DNA of 64,000 nt, from the NCBI RefSeq assembly GCF_031326205.1, contig NZ_CP133721.1:248001-312000 (forward strand), read 5' to 3'. Position 1 is the stretch's first letter. Each line of letters begins with the position of its first letter. Shown here piece after piece: positions 44,031 through 52,200 of this stretch. A program made the position numbers and the translations under genes. The notes under the pieces were generated by a model. That model did not search any database and was not told the DNA's origin. It worked only from the letters and a program-made list of their open reading frames with translations. Source of the DNA: Flavobacterium sp. 20NA77.7. GTDB taxonomy: Bacteria; Bacteroidota; Bacteroidia; Flavobacteriales; Flavobacteriaceae.

Positions 44031-44561
44031 TTATTTATCGTGTAAGGTTATTTTACCAGCTTTACAATCTTCAATCAATTGGTCGAATTTTTCTTTAGAT
44101 AATTTTTCGTGATAGAAATCACCTAATTGTAACATAGGTGCATATCCACAGGCTCCTAAACATTCAACACCAACAAATTGAAATAATCCGTCTTTAGAAA
44201 TTTCACCTTCTTTAACGCCTAATTTTTCACAAGCGTAATCCATTAAATCTTCTACACCACGAGTAGCACAACAAGATGTTCTACAGAATTCGAACATATA
44301 TTTTGCAACGGGTTTTGTATTAAACATGGTATAAAAAGTAACTACTTCATAAACCTCAATAGGTTGAATTTCTAAAATTTCTGCTACTTTGTTTTGCAAA
44401 TCAACACTCAACCAATTATCATGAGCATCTTGTACTTCATGTAATACAGGGATTAAAGCAGATTTCTTTTTATCGGCAGGATAATGACCGATCAATTCAT
44501 TAATTCGAGCCATTAATTCTGGCGTGATACTAATATTTTGCGTTGCGTTTGATACTTCCAT
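44031..44561 (-). CDS. nuoE: NADH-quinone oxidoreductase subunit E
   Basis: Thioredoxin-fold subunit of the NADH-input module carrying the 2Fe-2S cluster N1a. The 176-residue protein has YEVVTFYTMFNTKPVAKYMF, then the four ligands in FCRTSCCATRG and VECLGACGYAPMLQL (C-x4-5-C ... C-x3-C pattern). The N-terminal helical part (ELMARINELIGHYPADKKKS) is standard. It starts four bases after nuoD and precedes nuoF, the usual E-F-G order. Confidence 0.97.
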   Translation of the reverse strand: MEVSNATQNISITPELMARINELIGHYPADKKKSALIPVLHEVQDAHDNWLSVDLQNKVAEILEIQPIEVYEVVTFYTMFNTKPVAKYMFEFCRTSCCATRGVEDLMDYACEKLGVKEGEISKDGLFQFVGVECLGACGYAPMLQLGDFYHEKLSKEKFDQLIEDCKAGKITLHDK

Positions 44562-44565
44562 TTTT

Positions 44566-45801
44566 TTAAGCGTCTAATTCGCCAGCGATTACGTTTAAAC
44601 TTGATAATATTGCAATTGCATCTGAAAGCATCGCTCCTTTTATCATTTCAGGATAGGCTTGGTAATAAATAAAGCAAGGTCTTCTGAAATGTAAACGATA
44701 AGGGGTTCTACTTCCATCGGTTATTAAATAGAATCCTAATTCTCCATTACCACCCTCTACTGGATGATACACTTCAGCAACTGGGACAGGAACTTCTCCC
44801 ATAACAATTTTAAAGTGATAAATTAAGGCTTCCATGTTGTTATATACATCTTCTTTTGGTGGAAGATAATAATCGGGTACATCTGCGTGATAAGGACCTT
44901 CAGGTAATTTGTCTAAGGCTTGACGAATAATTTTTAGGGATTCCCAAACTTCTGCATTTCTAACACAGAATCGATCGTATGTGTCCCCTGATTTACCTAC
45001 AGGCACGTCAAATTCAAAATCTTCATAAGAACTATAAGGTTGTGCTATACGGACATCATAATCTACGCCAGCAGCTCTTAAATTTGGACCTGTAAATCCA
45101 TAACTAATTGCTTTTTCAGCAGAAATTGGACCTACATTTACCGTTCTATCAATAAAAATTCTGTTTCTTGTAAATAGACTTTCAAATTCTTCCCATGCTT
45201 TAGGAAATTCTTCTAAGAAAGTATTTAATTTTTCAAATGCAGCGGGACTCCAATCTCTTTCAAAACCACCTATTCTACCCATGTTTGTAGTTAAACGAGC
45301 GCCACAGATTTCTTCGTAGATTTCATAGATTTTTTCACGAAATTGAAACACATATAAGAACCCAGTATATGCTCCTGTATCTACACCCAAAATTGAATTA
45401 CAAATTAGGTGGTCTGCAATACGAGCTAATTCCATTACAATAACACGTAAATATTGTGCTCTTTTTGGGACTTCGATATTAAGTAATTTTTCTAATGTCA
45501 TCCACCAAGCCATGTTGTTTATTGGTGACGAACAATAGTTCATACGATCGGTTAAGGGTGTAATTTGATAAAACGGACGATTTTCGGCAATTTTTTCAAA
45601 AGCTCTATGAATATAGCCTATTGTTGGCTCTGCATCAAGGATTCGTTCACCATCCATTAAAAGGATATTCTGAAAGATACCATGTGTAGCAGGGTGTGTT
45701 GGACCAAGATTTAGAATAGCTAATTCACTTCCATCTTCATTATGACGCTCTTCTATATATTTGTAATAGCGATGATCTGCTGGTAATACTACTTTCCCCA
45801 T
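44566..45801 (-). CDS. nuoD: NADH-quinone oxidoreductase subunit D
   Basis: The 49-kDa-type subunit that forms the quinone reduction site with NuoB, descended from the large subunit of NiFe hydrogenases. The 411-residue protein begins its core with LGPTHPATHGIFQNIL and has IGYIHRAFEKIAENRPFYQI (the quinone-binding His loop), TDRMNYCSSPINNMAWWMTL and RIGGFERDW. The hydrogenase cysteines are absent as expected. It is a separate gene from nuoC here (they are fused in E. coli), with 10 bases between. Confidence 0.99.
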   Translation of the reverse strand: MGKVVLPADHRYYKYIEERHNEDGSELAILNLGPTHPATHGIFQNILLMDGERILDAEPTIGYIHRAFEKIAENRPFYQITPLTDRMNYCSSPINNMAWWMTLEKLLNIEVPKRAQYLRVIVMELARIADHLICNSILGVDTGAYTGFLYVFQFREKIYEIYEEICGARLTTNMGRIGGFERDWSPAAFEKLNTFLEEFPKAWEEFESLFTRNRIFIDRTVNVGPISAEKAISYGFTGPNLRAAGVDYDVRIAQPYSSYEDFEFDVPVGKSGDTYDRFCVRNAEVWESLKIIRQALDKLPEGPYHADVPDYYLPPKEDVYNNMEALIYHFKIVMGEVPVPVAEVYHPVEGGNGELGFYLITDGSRTPYRLHFRRPCFIYYQAYPEMIKGAMLSDAIAILSSLNVIAGELDA

Positions 45802-45811
45802 TTCTTAAAAA

Positions 45812-46333
45812 TTAAGCATTATTGATTGTTCTTCCGAAGAAACGGTCATCTTTATCTGTTCGTCCAGAATCTTCCATTGGGAATTCTTTTCTTAGTGGGA
45901 ACGATATCATTTCGTCCATATTTAATATGCGGCATAGATTTGGGTGTCCATCAAAATGAATTCCATAAAAATCATATGTTTCTCTTTCTTGCCAATCGGC
46001 CGAAAGGAATAAATTTGAAACAGTTTCAATATGTGGGTGTTCACCACTTAAAAAAGCTTTGATTCTAATTCTTTTGTTTTCAAACCAATTGTGCATGTGA
46101 TAGACCACACAAAATTGTTCTTCCACAGGGCTTTCTGGATAGTGTACCCCACAAACATCTGTTAAAAAATTAAAATTTAAAGAAGGATCTTCTTTAAGAT
46201 ATCTCATTACTTCAACAATAGAAGGTGATTCCACTTCAAAAACGAACATATCATATTCAGTTCTAAAGTGTTTCACTTTTTCTCCAAAAGTGTCTTGTAA
46301 TTTATTTTGTATGTCTAATGATTCTAAAGCCAT
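45812..46333 (-). CDS. nuoC: NADH-quinone oxidoreductase subunit C
   Basis: The 30-kDa-type structural subunit of the complex I peripheral arm. The 173-residue protein includes FNFLTDVCGVHYP, VYHMHNWFENKRIRIKAFL, HIETVSNLFLSADWQERETYDFYGIHFDGHPNLCRI split over a contiguous C-terminal block, and the family signature WQERETYDFYGIHFDGHPNL. It has no cofactor and stabilises NuoD. It lies two bases after nuoB and 10 bases before nuoD, as independent genes. Confidence 0.97.
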   Translation of the reverse strand: MALESLDIQNKLQDTFGEKVKHFRTEYDMFVFEVESPSIVEVMRYLKEDPSLNFNFLTDVCGVHYPESPVEEQFCVVYHMHNWFENKRIRIKAFLSGEHPHIETVSNLFLSADWQERETYDFYGIHFDGHPNLCRILNMDEMISFPLRKEFPMEDSGRTDKDDRFFGRTINNA

Positions 46334-46335
46334 TA

Positions 46336-46896
46336 TTACTCTATGTTATAGGAAGCTAGTAATTCTTTATATTCTTCAGAATTTCTTCTGCGTGTTGATT
46401 CGTTTTTCACTAATTCTTGTAATTGCATTACGCCATCTACAATTTGTTCTGGTCTTGGTGGGCATCCTGGAACATATACATCCACAGGTAATACTTTGTC
46501 AATTCCTTGTAGTACAGAATAGGTGTCAAATATTCCTCCTGATGAAGCACAAGCACCTACTGCAATAACCCATCTAGGTTCTGACATTTGTTCGTATACT
46601 TGTCGTAGTATAGGCGCCATTTTTTTGGAAATAGTCCCCATAACTAATAACATGTCTGCTTGACGTGGAGAGAAACTCACACGCTCTGAACCAAATCTTG
46701 CCAAATCATAATGTGAGGCCATAGTTGCCATAAATTCAATTCCACAACATGATGTAGCAAAAGGTAGAGGCCAAAGCGAATTAGCACGAGCTAAACCAAT
46801 AACTTGGTCAAATCGTGTCGCAAAAAATCCTTCTCCTTGAATTCCTTCAGGAGCATCTGCCATTTTAACATTTTCTGATTTTTCCATTTTTTGCAA
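46336..46896 (-). CDS. nuoB: NADH-quinone oxidoreductase subunit B
   Basis: Carries the terminal 4Fe-4S cluster N2, the direct electron donor to quinone. The 186-residue protein contains the tandem cysteines in FATSCCGIEFMATMASHYDL, the segment SPRQADMLLVMGTISKKMAP, VIAVGACASSGGIFDTYSVL and the final ligand region VPGCPPRPEQIVDGVMQLQ. All four cluster cysteines are present. It starts four bases after nuoA. Confidence 0.99.
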   Translation of the reverse strand: MQKMEKSENVKMADAPEGIQGEGFFATRFDQVIGLARANSLWPLPFATSCCGIEFMATMASHYDLARFGSERVSFSPRQADMLLVMGTISKKMAPILRQVYEQMSEPRWVIAVGACASSGGIFDTYSVLQGIDKVLPVDVYVPGCPPRPEQIVDGVMQLQELVKNESTRRRNSEEYKELLASYNIE

Positions 46897-46900
46897 ATAT

Positions 46901-47266
46901 TTATTCCCACACTAATGCTTTCTTCTTAATAACATAGAAGAAACCTATTAGCAATAAGATCATGAAAATTCCCATTTTTACTAATCCATCAATTCCCATT
47001 TCTTTAAAATTAACGGCCCATGGATACATAAATATAACTTCTACATCAAATAATACAAAAAGTATGGCTACTAAGAAGTATTTTACAGAGAAAGGTATAC
47101 GTGCGTTACCTACGGATTCGATGCCGCATTCAAAACTTTTATTTTTATTTTCGGAAGATCTTTTTGGTCCTAATAAATTGGAAATCAATATAGTTCCTCC
47201 AACAAATCCTACAGCAAGCAGTACCTGCATAAAGATGGGTATAAAATCGTGTTGTGAAGTTTGCAT
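46901..47266 (-). CDS. nuoA: NADH-quinone oxidoreductase subunit A
   Basis: First gene of the complex I operon. The 121-residue membrane protein has three helices. The loop after helix one contains SFECGIESVGNARIPFSVKYF with the conserved Cys that faces the quinone site, followed by LFDVEVIFMYPWAVNF with the acidic pair of helix two. Length and motifs are standard. A well-formed promoter lies just upstream, and the 14 genes nuoA to nuoN follow without gaps larger than 12 bases, so complex I is made from one transcript of about 12.8 kb. Confidence 0.98.
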   Translation of the reverse strand: MQTSQHDFIPIFMQVLLAVGFVGGTILISNLLGPKRSSENKNKSFECGIESVGNARIPFSVKYFLVAILFVLFDVEVIFMYPWAVNFKEMGIDGLVKMGIFMILLLIGFFYVIKKKALVWE

Positions 47267-47290
47267 TTTTATGCCATTTTAAATGAGCCA

Positions 47291-47322
47291 CAAAATTAAT
47301 TTGTCTATATGTATTATCAAAA
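47291..47322 (-). promoter_or_regulatory. Promoter of the nuo operon (TTTTG-N19-TAATTTTG)
   Basis: On the minus strand TTTTG (47322 down to 47318) is followed after 19 bases by TAATTTTG (47298 down to 47291). Both elements and spacing fit the Bacteroidetes -33/-7 promoter. Transcription should start near 47285, about 20 bases before the nuoA ATG. Confidence 0.8.
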
Positions 47323-47401
47323 TTTTATACCTAAATACGAAACATATTTTGGTAAAATATGATTATTTAAATTCAATCTAAATAATATTGAATAAAGGCA
47401 T

Positions 47402-47431
47402 AAAAAAAACGCTCCGTTTAGGAGCGTTTTT
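47402..47431 (-). terminator. Terminator after the cold-shock gene
   Basis: AAAAACGCTCC-GTTTA-GGAGCGTTTTT is a perfect 11-bp stem. Read on the minus strand it is followed by a T-run formed by the A8 tract, and it starts 12 bases after the csp stop. It also insulates the nuo promoter. Confidence 0.92.
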
Positions 47432-47442
47432 CAGGTAATAAA

Positions 47443-47643
47443 TTAATCGTTTATGATGACTACATTAGTTGCTACAATTCCTTTTCTACCTTCTTCTTCT
47501 TCGTAACTTACGCGGTCTCCCTCGTTTAAATTGTCTACTTTAATTCCTGTTACGTGTACAAAGATGTCTTTGCCTGTTTCTTCGTTAGTGATGAATCCAA
47601 AACCTTTAGATTCATTGAAGAATTTTACTGTTCCTGTTTGCAT
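47443..47643 (-). CDS. Cold-shock domain protein (CspA family)
   Basis: A 66-residue single-stranded nucleic-acid-binding protein with an OB fold, probably an RNA chaperone. It starts MQTGTVKFFNESKGFGFITN with RNP1 (KGFGFIT) and has RNP2 as DIFVHVTG. The ATG was chosen over an in-frame ATG 11 codons upstream because the family begins here and the likely promoter overlaps the extension. The leader is about 25 bases, shorter than the thermosensor leader of E. coli cspA. Monocistronic between its own promoter and terminator. Confidence 0.96.
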   Translation of the reverse strand: MQTGTVKFFNESKGFGFITNEETGKDIFVHVTGIKVDNLNEGDRVSYEEEEGRKGIVATNVVIIND

Positions 47644-47673
47644 TATTATGCGTTTAAAATAATTAATAATGCT

Positions 47674-47703
47674 CAAATATAGTCATTTAGAATTACTATC
47701 CAA
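47674..47703 (-). promoter_or_regulatory. Promoter of the cold-shock gene (TTG-N19-TATATTTG)
   Basis: Minus strand TTG at 47703-47701, then 19 bases, then TATATTTG at 47681-47674. The spacing and both boxes match the Bacteroidetes consensus. It lies between the aspS stop and the csp ATG, which rules out the longer reading of the csp gene. Confidence 0.8.
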
Positions 47704-47716
47704 GAAAATGTTGTAA

Positions 47717-49471
47717 TTATTTTAAAATATTCAATTTAATATGCAATTCATCGAGTTGTTTTTCATCTATAAAAGAAGGTGCATCAATCATTACATCTCT
47801 TCCAGAATTATTTTTAGGGAATGCAATAAAATCTCTGATTGTTTCTTGTCCGCCAAGTATTGCTACTAATCTATCTAAACCAAAAGCTAATCCTCCGTGT
47901 GGTGGTGCCCCATATTGAAAAGCATTCATCAAAAAGCCAAATTGATTTTCTGCTTCTTCTTTCGTAAAACCTAACAATTCAAACATTCTAGCTTGTAAAT
48001 CTTTATCATGGACACGAATAGAACCCCCACCAATTTCATTACCATTTAACACCATGTCATAGGCATTGGCTCTAATTTTTCCAGGCTCAGATTGCAGTAA
48101 ATGCAAATCTTCAGGTTTGGGAGAAGTAAATGGATGATGCATAGCATGATATCTTTTACTTTCTTCATCCCATTCTAACAAAGGAAAATCTACAACCCAT
48201 AAGGGAGCAAATTCATCCGGTTTTCTTAAACCTAATCGGTTGCCTAATTCCATGCGCAATGCGCTCAATTGTGTTCTTGTTTTATCTGCTGGTCCTGATA
48301 AAACTAAAATTAAATCTCCTGGTTTGGCACCCGTTAGTTCTGCCCATTTTTTTAAGTCTTCTTGGTCATAAAATTTATCCACGGAAGATTTAAGCGAACC
48401 ATCTAATTCATATTTACAGTACACCATTCCGCTTGCTCCAACTTGAGGGCGTTTTACCCAATCAATTAACCCATCAATTTCTTTTCTGGTAAAAGCGGCG
48501 CAATCTGGAACGGCAATACCTACTACTAATTCCGCAGCATTAAATACACCAAAATCTTTATGTTGAGCCACGGTGTTTAATTCCCCAAATTTCATTCCAA
48601 AACGAATATCTGGTTTGTCATTACCATAGGTTTTCATGGCGTAGTCATACGTTATTCTTGGAAACGTAGCAACATCAATTCCTTTTATTTCTTTAAGTAA
48701 GTGACGGGTAAGTCCTTCAAATGTGTTTAGTATGTCCTCTTGTTCTACAAAAGCCATTTCACAATCAATTTGTGTAAATTCTGGCTGTCTGTCGGCTCTT
48801 AAGTCTTCATCGCGAAAACATTTCACAATTTGAAAATATTTATCCATTCCACCCACCATTAACAATTGTTTGAAAGTTTGTGGCGATTGTGGCAAAGCAT
48901 AAAATTGTCCTTCGTTCATTCTACTCGGCACTACAAAATCACGAGCACCTTCAGGTGTAGATTTTATTAAATAAGGCGTTTCTACTTCACAAAAATCTAA
49001 ATCAGAAAGGTATTTTCTTACCTCCATGGCTACTTTATGACGGAATAATAAACTGTTTTTAACAGGATTTCTTCTGATGTCTAAGTAACGGTATTTCATT
49101 CTAATGTCTTCACCACCATCTGTTTCATCTTCAATAGTAAAGGGCGGAAGTTGCGCTTCATTCAAAACAACTAATTCGGTAACAAGTATTTCTATATCTC
49201 CAGTTGGAATGTTTTTGTTTTTAGATTCACGTTCAATCACAGTTCCTTTTACTTGTATAACAAATTCTCTACCAAGTGTTTTTGCTTTTTCGAATACATC
49301 TTTCGCAGTTCTACTTTCATCAAAAATTAATTGGGTAATTCCATAGCGATCTCTTAAATCAACCCAAATCATAAATCCTTTATCACGAGATTTTTGCACC
49401 CAACCGGCAACGGTAACTTCTTGACTGATGTGTGATGCATTTAATTCACCACAAGAATGACTTCTGTACAT
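47717..49471 (-). CDS. aspS: Aspartyl-tRNA synthetase
   Basis: Class II synthetase that charges tRNA-Asp. The 584-residue bacterial-type enzyme has the N-terminal OB anticodon-binding domain ([20 protein letters not shown]), motif 2 ([20 protein letters not shown]), the bacterial GAD insertion in the middle (about residues 285-420, with GKFGELN-like and [20 protein letters not shown]) and motif 3 ([20 protein letters not shown]) followed by [15 protein letters not shown]. It is the discriminating or non-discriminating type; that cannot be read by eye. It has a candidate -7 box upstream and no visible hairpin before the csp promoter. Confidence 0.98.
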   Translation of the reverse strand: MYRSHSCGELNASHISQEVTVAGWVQKSRDKGFMIWVDLRDRYGITQLIFDESRTAKDVFEKAKTLGREFVIQVKGTVIERESKNKNIPTGDIEILVTELVVLNEAQLPPFTIEDETDGGEDIRMKYRYLDIRRNPVKNSLLFRHKVAMEVRKYLSDLDFCEVETPYLIKSTPEGARDFVVPSRMNEGQFYALPQSPQTFKQLLMVGGMDKYFQIVKCFRDEDLRADRQPEFTQIDCEMAFVEQEDILNTFEGLTRHLLKEIKGIDVATFPRITYDYAMKTYGNDKPDIRFGMKFGELNTVAQHKDFGVFNAAELVVGIAVPDCAAFTRKEIDGLIDWVKRPQVGASGMVYCKYELDGSLKSSVDKFYDQEDLKKWAELTGAKPGDLILVLSGPADKTRTQLSALRMELGNRLGLRKPDEFAPLWVVDFPLLEWDEESKRYHAMHHPFTSPKPEDLHLLQSEPGKIRANAYDMVLNGNEIGGGSIRVHDKDLQARMFELLGFTKEEAENQFGFLMNAFQYGAPPHGGLAFGLDRLVAILGGQETIRDFIAFPKNNSGRDVMIDAPSFIDEKQLDELHIKLNILK

Positions 49472-49487
49472 TTCTATTATTTTTTTG

Positions 49488-49495
49488 CAAAAGTA
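49488..49495 (-). promoter_or_regulatory. Candidate -7 box (TACTTTTG) for aspS
   Basis: Minus strand TACTTTTG matches TAnnTTTG, 16 bases upstream of the aspS ATG. No clear -33 TTG was found at the normal distance. Confidence 0.6.
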
Positions 49496-49608
49496 TAATA
49501 TTTTTAATTTTTTGTGGTTGTATTAATTAATAATCTTAACAAGAATTTTTAATTTAGTATGCTAAAAAAAATTATTTTTACACTTTAAATAAATCTAAAT
49601 CGACACAA

Positions 49609-50598
49609 ATGAAAAACAAAATCACATTTTTTGGGACATTAGTGGTTACACTTTTCTCTCTTACCTCTTTTGCACAAGCAAAACTTACAATCAACATGTT
49701 AAATAAGCCCTCAGATACAATATATGTAAGAGGAAAAGGGTTTAACCAGATGATTGTTGCAGATAAAAAAGGAACTTTTAGCGCATCATTTGCTGTCACA
49801 GATGGATTTTATAAATTAGATACAGGCGAACAGTATGCGGATTTATATTTAACAAATAAATCAAATTTAAAAGCAACATTAGACTATTCTAAATTTGATG
49901 AAACCTTAAAATTTGATGGAACAGATGCTGCAGAAAATAATTTTTTAGCACAACAAACGCTAACACAAGAAGCGGATATGGAATTATTATTTACAGCAAC
50001 TGACGAAGCAGATTTAACTAAAAAAAGTGAAAATTTTAGAAGTAATGTTATGAACAGATTAGCTTCTAATTTGAATGCAGATTTTGTTACTAAAGTTAAA
50101 GAGTCTACTGAAAAAAATATTAAAGGAATTACTGAATATATTAAAAGTTCTTTAGAGGTAAAGAAATTGAACGGTTCTGTTTCACCAACATTTGCGTATG
50201 AAAATGTTGAGGGTAAAATTATTAAATTAGAAGATTTTAAAGGAAAATATGTCTATGTAGATGTTTGGGCAACATGGTGTGGTCCTTGTAGAGCTGAAAT
50301 TCCACATTTGAAAAAAGCAGAAGAGGCTTTTCATGGAAAAAACATTGAATTTGTCAGTATTTCTGTTGATGTGCTTAAAGACAAAGAAAAATGGAAAAAA
50401 TTTGTTACTGAAAAACAATTAGGAGGTGTACAAGTGCTAGCAGATAAAGATTGGCGTTCCGATTTTGTAACAGGATATAAAATTCAAGGAATTCCAAGAT
50501 TTATTTTAATTGGCCCTGATGGAAAAATTGTGAATGCAGATGCACCAAGACCTTCATCTTCTGAATTAACAAATTTATTAAATACTATAGTAAAATAA
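49609..50598 (+). CDS. Secreted TlpA-like thioredoxin-domain protein
   Basis: A 329-residue periplasmic thiol-disulfide protein. The signal peptide covers about residues 1-23 (ending SFAQA). Residues about 25-185 form an N-terminal beta and helical region like the DUF4369-type domain that precedes TlpA domains in Bacteroidetes. Residues about 190-329 are the thioredoxin fold with the redox motif W-C224-G-P-C227 and the cis-proline loop IQGIPRFILIGPDG. It would reduce periplasmic disulfides; the partner is unknown. The gene is alone, ending at a UUCG-loop terminator. Confidence 0.92.
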   Translation: MKNKITFFGTLVVTLFSLTSFAQAKLTINMLNKPSDTIYVRGKGFNQMIVADKKGTFSASFAVTDGFYKLDTGEQYADLYLTNKSNLKATLDYSKFDETLKFDGTDAAENNFLAQQTLTQEADMELLFTATDEADLTKKSENFRSNVMNRLASNLNADFVTKVKESTEKNIKGITEYIKSSLEVKKLNGSVSPTFAYENVEGKIIKLEDFKGKYVYVDVWATWCGPCRAEIPHLKKAEEAFHGKNIEFVSISVDVLKDKEKWKKFVTEKQLGGVQVLADKDWRSDFVTGYKIQGIPRFILIGPDGKIVNADAPRPSSSELTNLLNTIVK

Positions 50599-50603
50599 TA
50601 GAG

Positions 50604-50623
50604 CTGCCTTCGGGCAGTTTTTT
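50604..50623 (+). terminator. UUCG-loop terminator after the TlpA-like gene
   Basis: CTGCC-TTCG-GGCAG followed by six T residues. Confidence 0.9.
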
Positions 50624-50640
50624 ATTTACTAACAAATAAA

Positions 50641-50673
50641 TTGATTAATGTTGACTATTTCTTTTTAATTTTG
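50641..50673 (+). promoter_or_regulatory. Promoter of asd (TTG-N22-TAATTTTG)
   Basis: TTG at 50641-50643 and TAATTTTG at 50666-50673, followed by CACAAC, fit the Bacteroidetes pattern with a 22-base spacer. The -7 box ends 23 bases before the ATG. Confidence 0.72.
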
Positions 50674-50696
50674 CACAACTTTAAAATTTATATAAA

Positions 50697-51686
50697 ATGA
50701 AAGTAGCCGTAGTAGGAGCCACAGGAATGGTGGGAGAAGTTATGTTACAAGTTTTAGCAGAACGAAATTTTCCAGTAACAGAATTAATTCCTGTTGCTTC
50801 AGAAAAATCTGTTGGAAAAGAAATCACTTGGAAAGGGAATACATATAAAGTAGTAGGTTTAGCAACAGCCGTTGAAATGAAACCAGAAATTGCTTTGTTC
50901 TCTGCTGGAGGTGATACTTCAAAAGAATGGGCCCCAAGATTTGCGGCTGCAGGAACAACAGTGATTGACAATTCGTCAGCGTGGAGAATGGATATTACCA
51001 AAAAATTAGTGGTTCCAGAAATCAATGCTTCAGTGCTTACTAAAGAAGATAAAATTATTGCCAATCCTAATTGCTCTACCATTCAAATGGTAATGGCATT
51101 AGCGCCTTTACACCAAAAATATGGTATCAATAGAATTGTTGTTTCTACTTATCAATCCATTACAGGAACAGGAGTTAAAGCGGTTCAGCAATTAGAGAAT
51201 GAATACAAAGGCATACAAGGCGATATGGCATACAAGTATCCAATCCATAGAAATGCTATTCCACAATGTGATGTGTTTGAAGAAAATGGATACACTAAAG
51301 AAGAAATGAAATTAGTTCGTGAAACTCAAAAAATTCTTGGAAATGATGCTATTCAGGTAACTGCAACCGCTATTAGAATTCCAGTAGTAGGAGGACATAG
51401 TGAAGCCGTTAATGTAGAATTTACTAAAGATTTTGATGTTAACGAAGTGCGCAATTTACTGCACCATACCCCAGGTGTTACGGTACAAGATAATTTGGAC
51501 ACTTATACTTATCCTATGCCAATATATGCTGAGGGTAAAGACGATGTATTTGTAGGTAGAATTAGAAGAGATGAAAGTCAACCTAACACATTAAACATGT
51601 GGATAGTAGCCGATAATTTAAGAAAAGGAGCGGCCACAAACACGATTCAAATAGCAGAATATTTAGTAGCAAATAGTTTAGTGTAA
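50697..51686 (+). CDS. asd: Aspartate-semialdehyde dehydrogenase
   Basis: Reduces aspartyl phosphate with NADPH to aspartate semialdehyde, the branch point to lysine/diaminopimelate, threonine and methionine. The 329-residue protein begins MKVAVVGATGMVGEVMLQVL (NADP-binding G-x-x-G-x-x-G). It has the active-site Cys126 in IANPNCSTIQMVMAL, the substrate-binding VVSTYQSITGTGVKAVQQLE and the catalytic His in RIPVVGGHSEAVNVEF. It has a good promoter and is followed after four bases by a small CPxC protein gene, with which it may be co-transcribed. Confidence 0.98.
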   Translation: MKVAVVGATGMVGEVMLQVLAERNFPVTELIPVASEKSVGKEITWKGNTYKVVGLATAVEMKPEIALFSAGGDTSKEWAPRFAAAGTTVIDNSSAWRMDITKKLVVPEINASVLTKEDKIIANPNCSTIQMVMALAPLHQKYGINRIVVSTYQSITGTGVKAVQQLENEYKGIQGDMAYKYPIHRNAIPQCDVFEENGYTKEEMKLVRETQKILGNDAIQVTATAIRIPVVGGHSEAVNVEFTKDFDVNEVRNLLHHTPGVTVQDNLDTYTYPMPIYAEGKDDVFVGRIRRDESQPNTLNMWIVADNLRKGAATNTIQIAEYLVANSLV

Positions 51687-51690
51687 TTAA

Positions 51691-52029
51691 ATGAAATACA
51701 AGTATGTAAAGATTAATTTTTTAGTACTGATAGTAATGATATTTGCCATTTGCTATCAGTCTTTACATATTTTTATAGATGAAGCACATCATCATCTCCA
51801 AGCAAAACATTCGAACAATGTAAAAACAATCGCTTACAAAAAGCTATACACAGAGAAAGAAGAATGTCCAGTCTGCGAATTTGAGTTTGCTGCATTTCTT
51901 TCTTCAGAAATTTTTACATTTAAATTCATAAATCTTCAATCCAAATTCCATTTTATTGACAACTATATTTCTATAGTTAAAGAAAAGGAGTTTTTATTTT
52001 ATTCTCATAGAGGTCCACCTTTAGTTTAA
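51691..52029 (+). CDS. Small exported CPxC protein upstream of a TonB-dependent receptor
   Basis: I do not recognise a named family. The 112-residue protein has an N-terminal hydrophobic segment (INFLVLIVMIFAICYQSLHI), which is a signal or anchor. A His-rich stretch EAHHHLQAKH follows, then a CPVCEFEF motif near residue 59, a central region of alternating hydrophobics and a C-terminal end FYSHRGPPLV. This layout recalls short proteins that precede metal-related TonB receptors in flavobacteria (ending R-x-P-P). His and Cys pairs suggest metal contact. It starts four bases after asd and ends about 170 bases before the receptor gene. Confidence 0.7.
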   Translation: MKYKYVKINFLVLIVMIFAICYQSLHIFIDEAHHHLQAKHSNNVKTIAYKKLYTEKEECPVCEFEFAAFLSSEIFTFKFINLQSKFHFIDNYISIVKEKEFLFYSHRGPPLV

Positions 52030-52098
52030 GTTTTTTTATTTTGAACTTGTTTACTTCGTCAATTCGTAAGCTCGGGTCAGAATCGAATAAATATTGCA

Positions 52099-52162
52099 GC
52101 CACTTATTACACAGATTGACAGGGATTTTTAAAAATCCTTATTAATCCTATAAATCTGTGGC
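52099..52162 (+). repeat. Imperfect nested palindrome ahead of the TonB receptor gene
   Basis: CACAGATT at 52110-52117 is mirrored by AATCTGTG at 52153-52160. Outer GCCAC (52099-52103) is mirrored by GTGGC (52158-52162). In the centre GGATTTTT and AAAAATCC (52123-52138) abut as a perfect palindrome. The CACAGATT...AATCTGTG pattern is, from memory, a common flavobacterial intergenic repeat. The rest of the 52030-52200 spacer shows no clear promoter. Confidence 0.65.
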
Positions 52163-52200
52163 AAGAAATAGCAATTTAAATCAATAAAATTTAAACGTAT

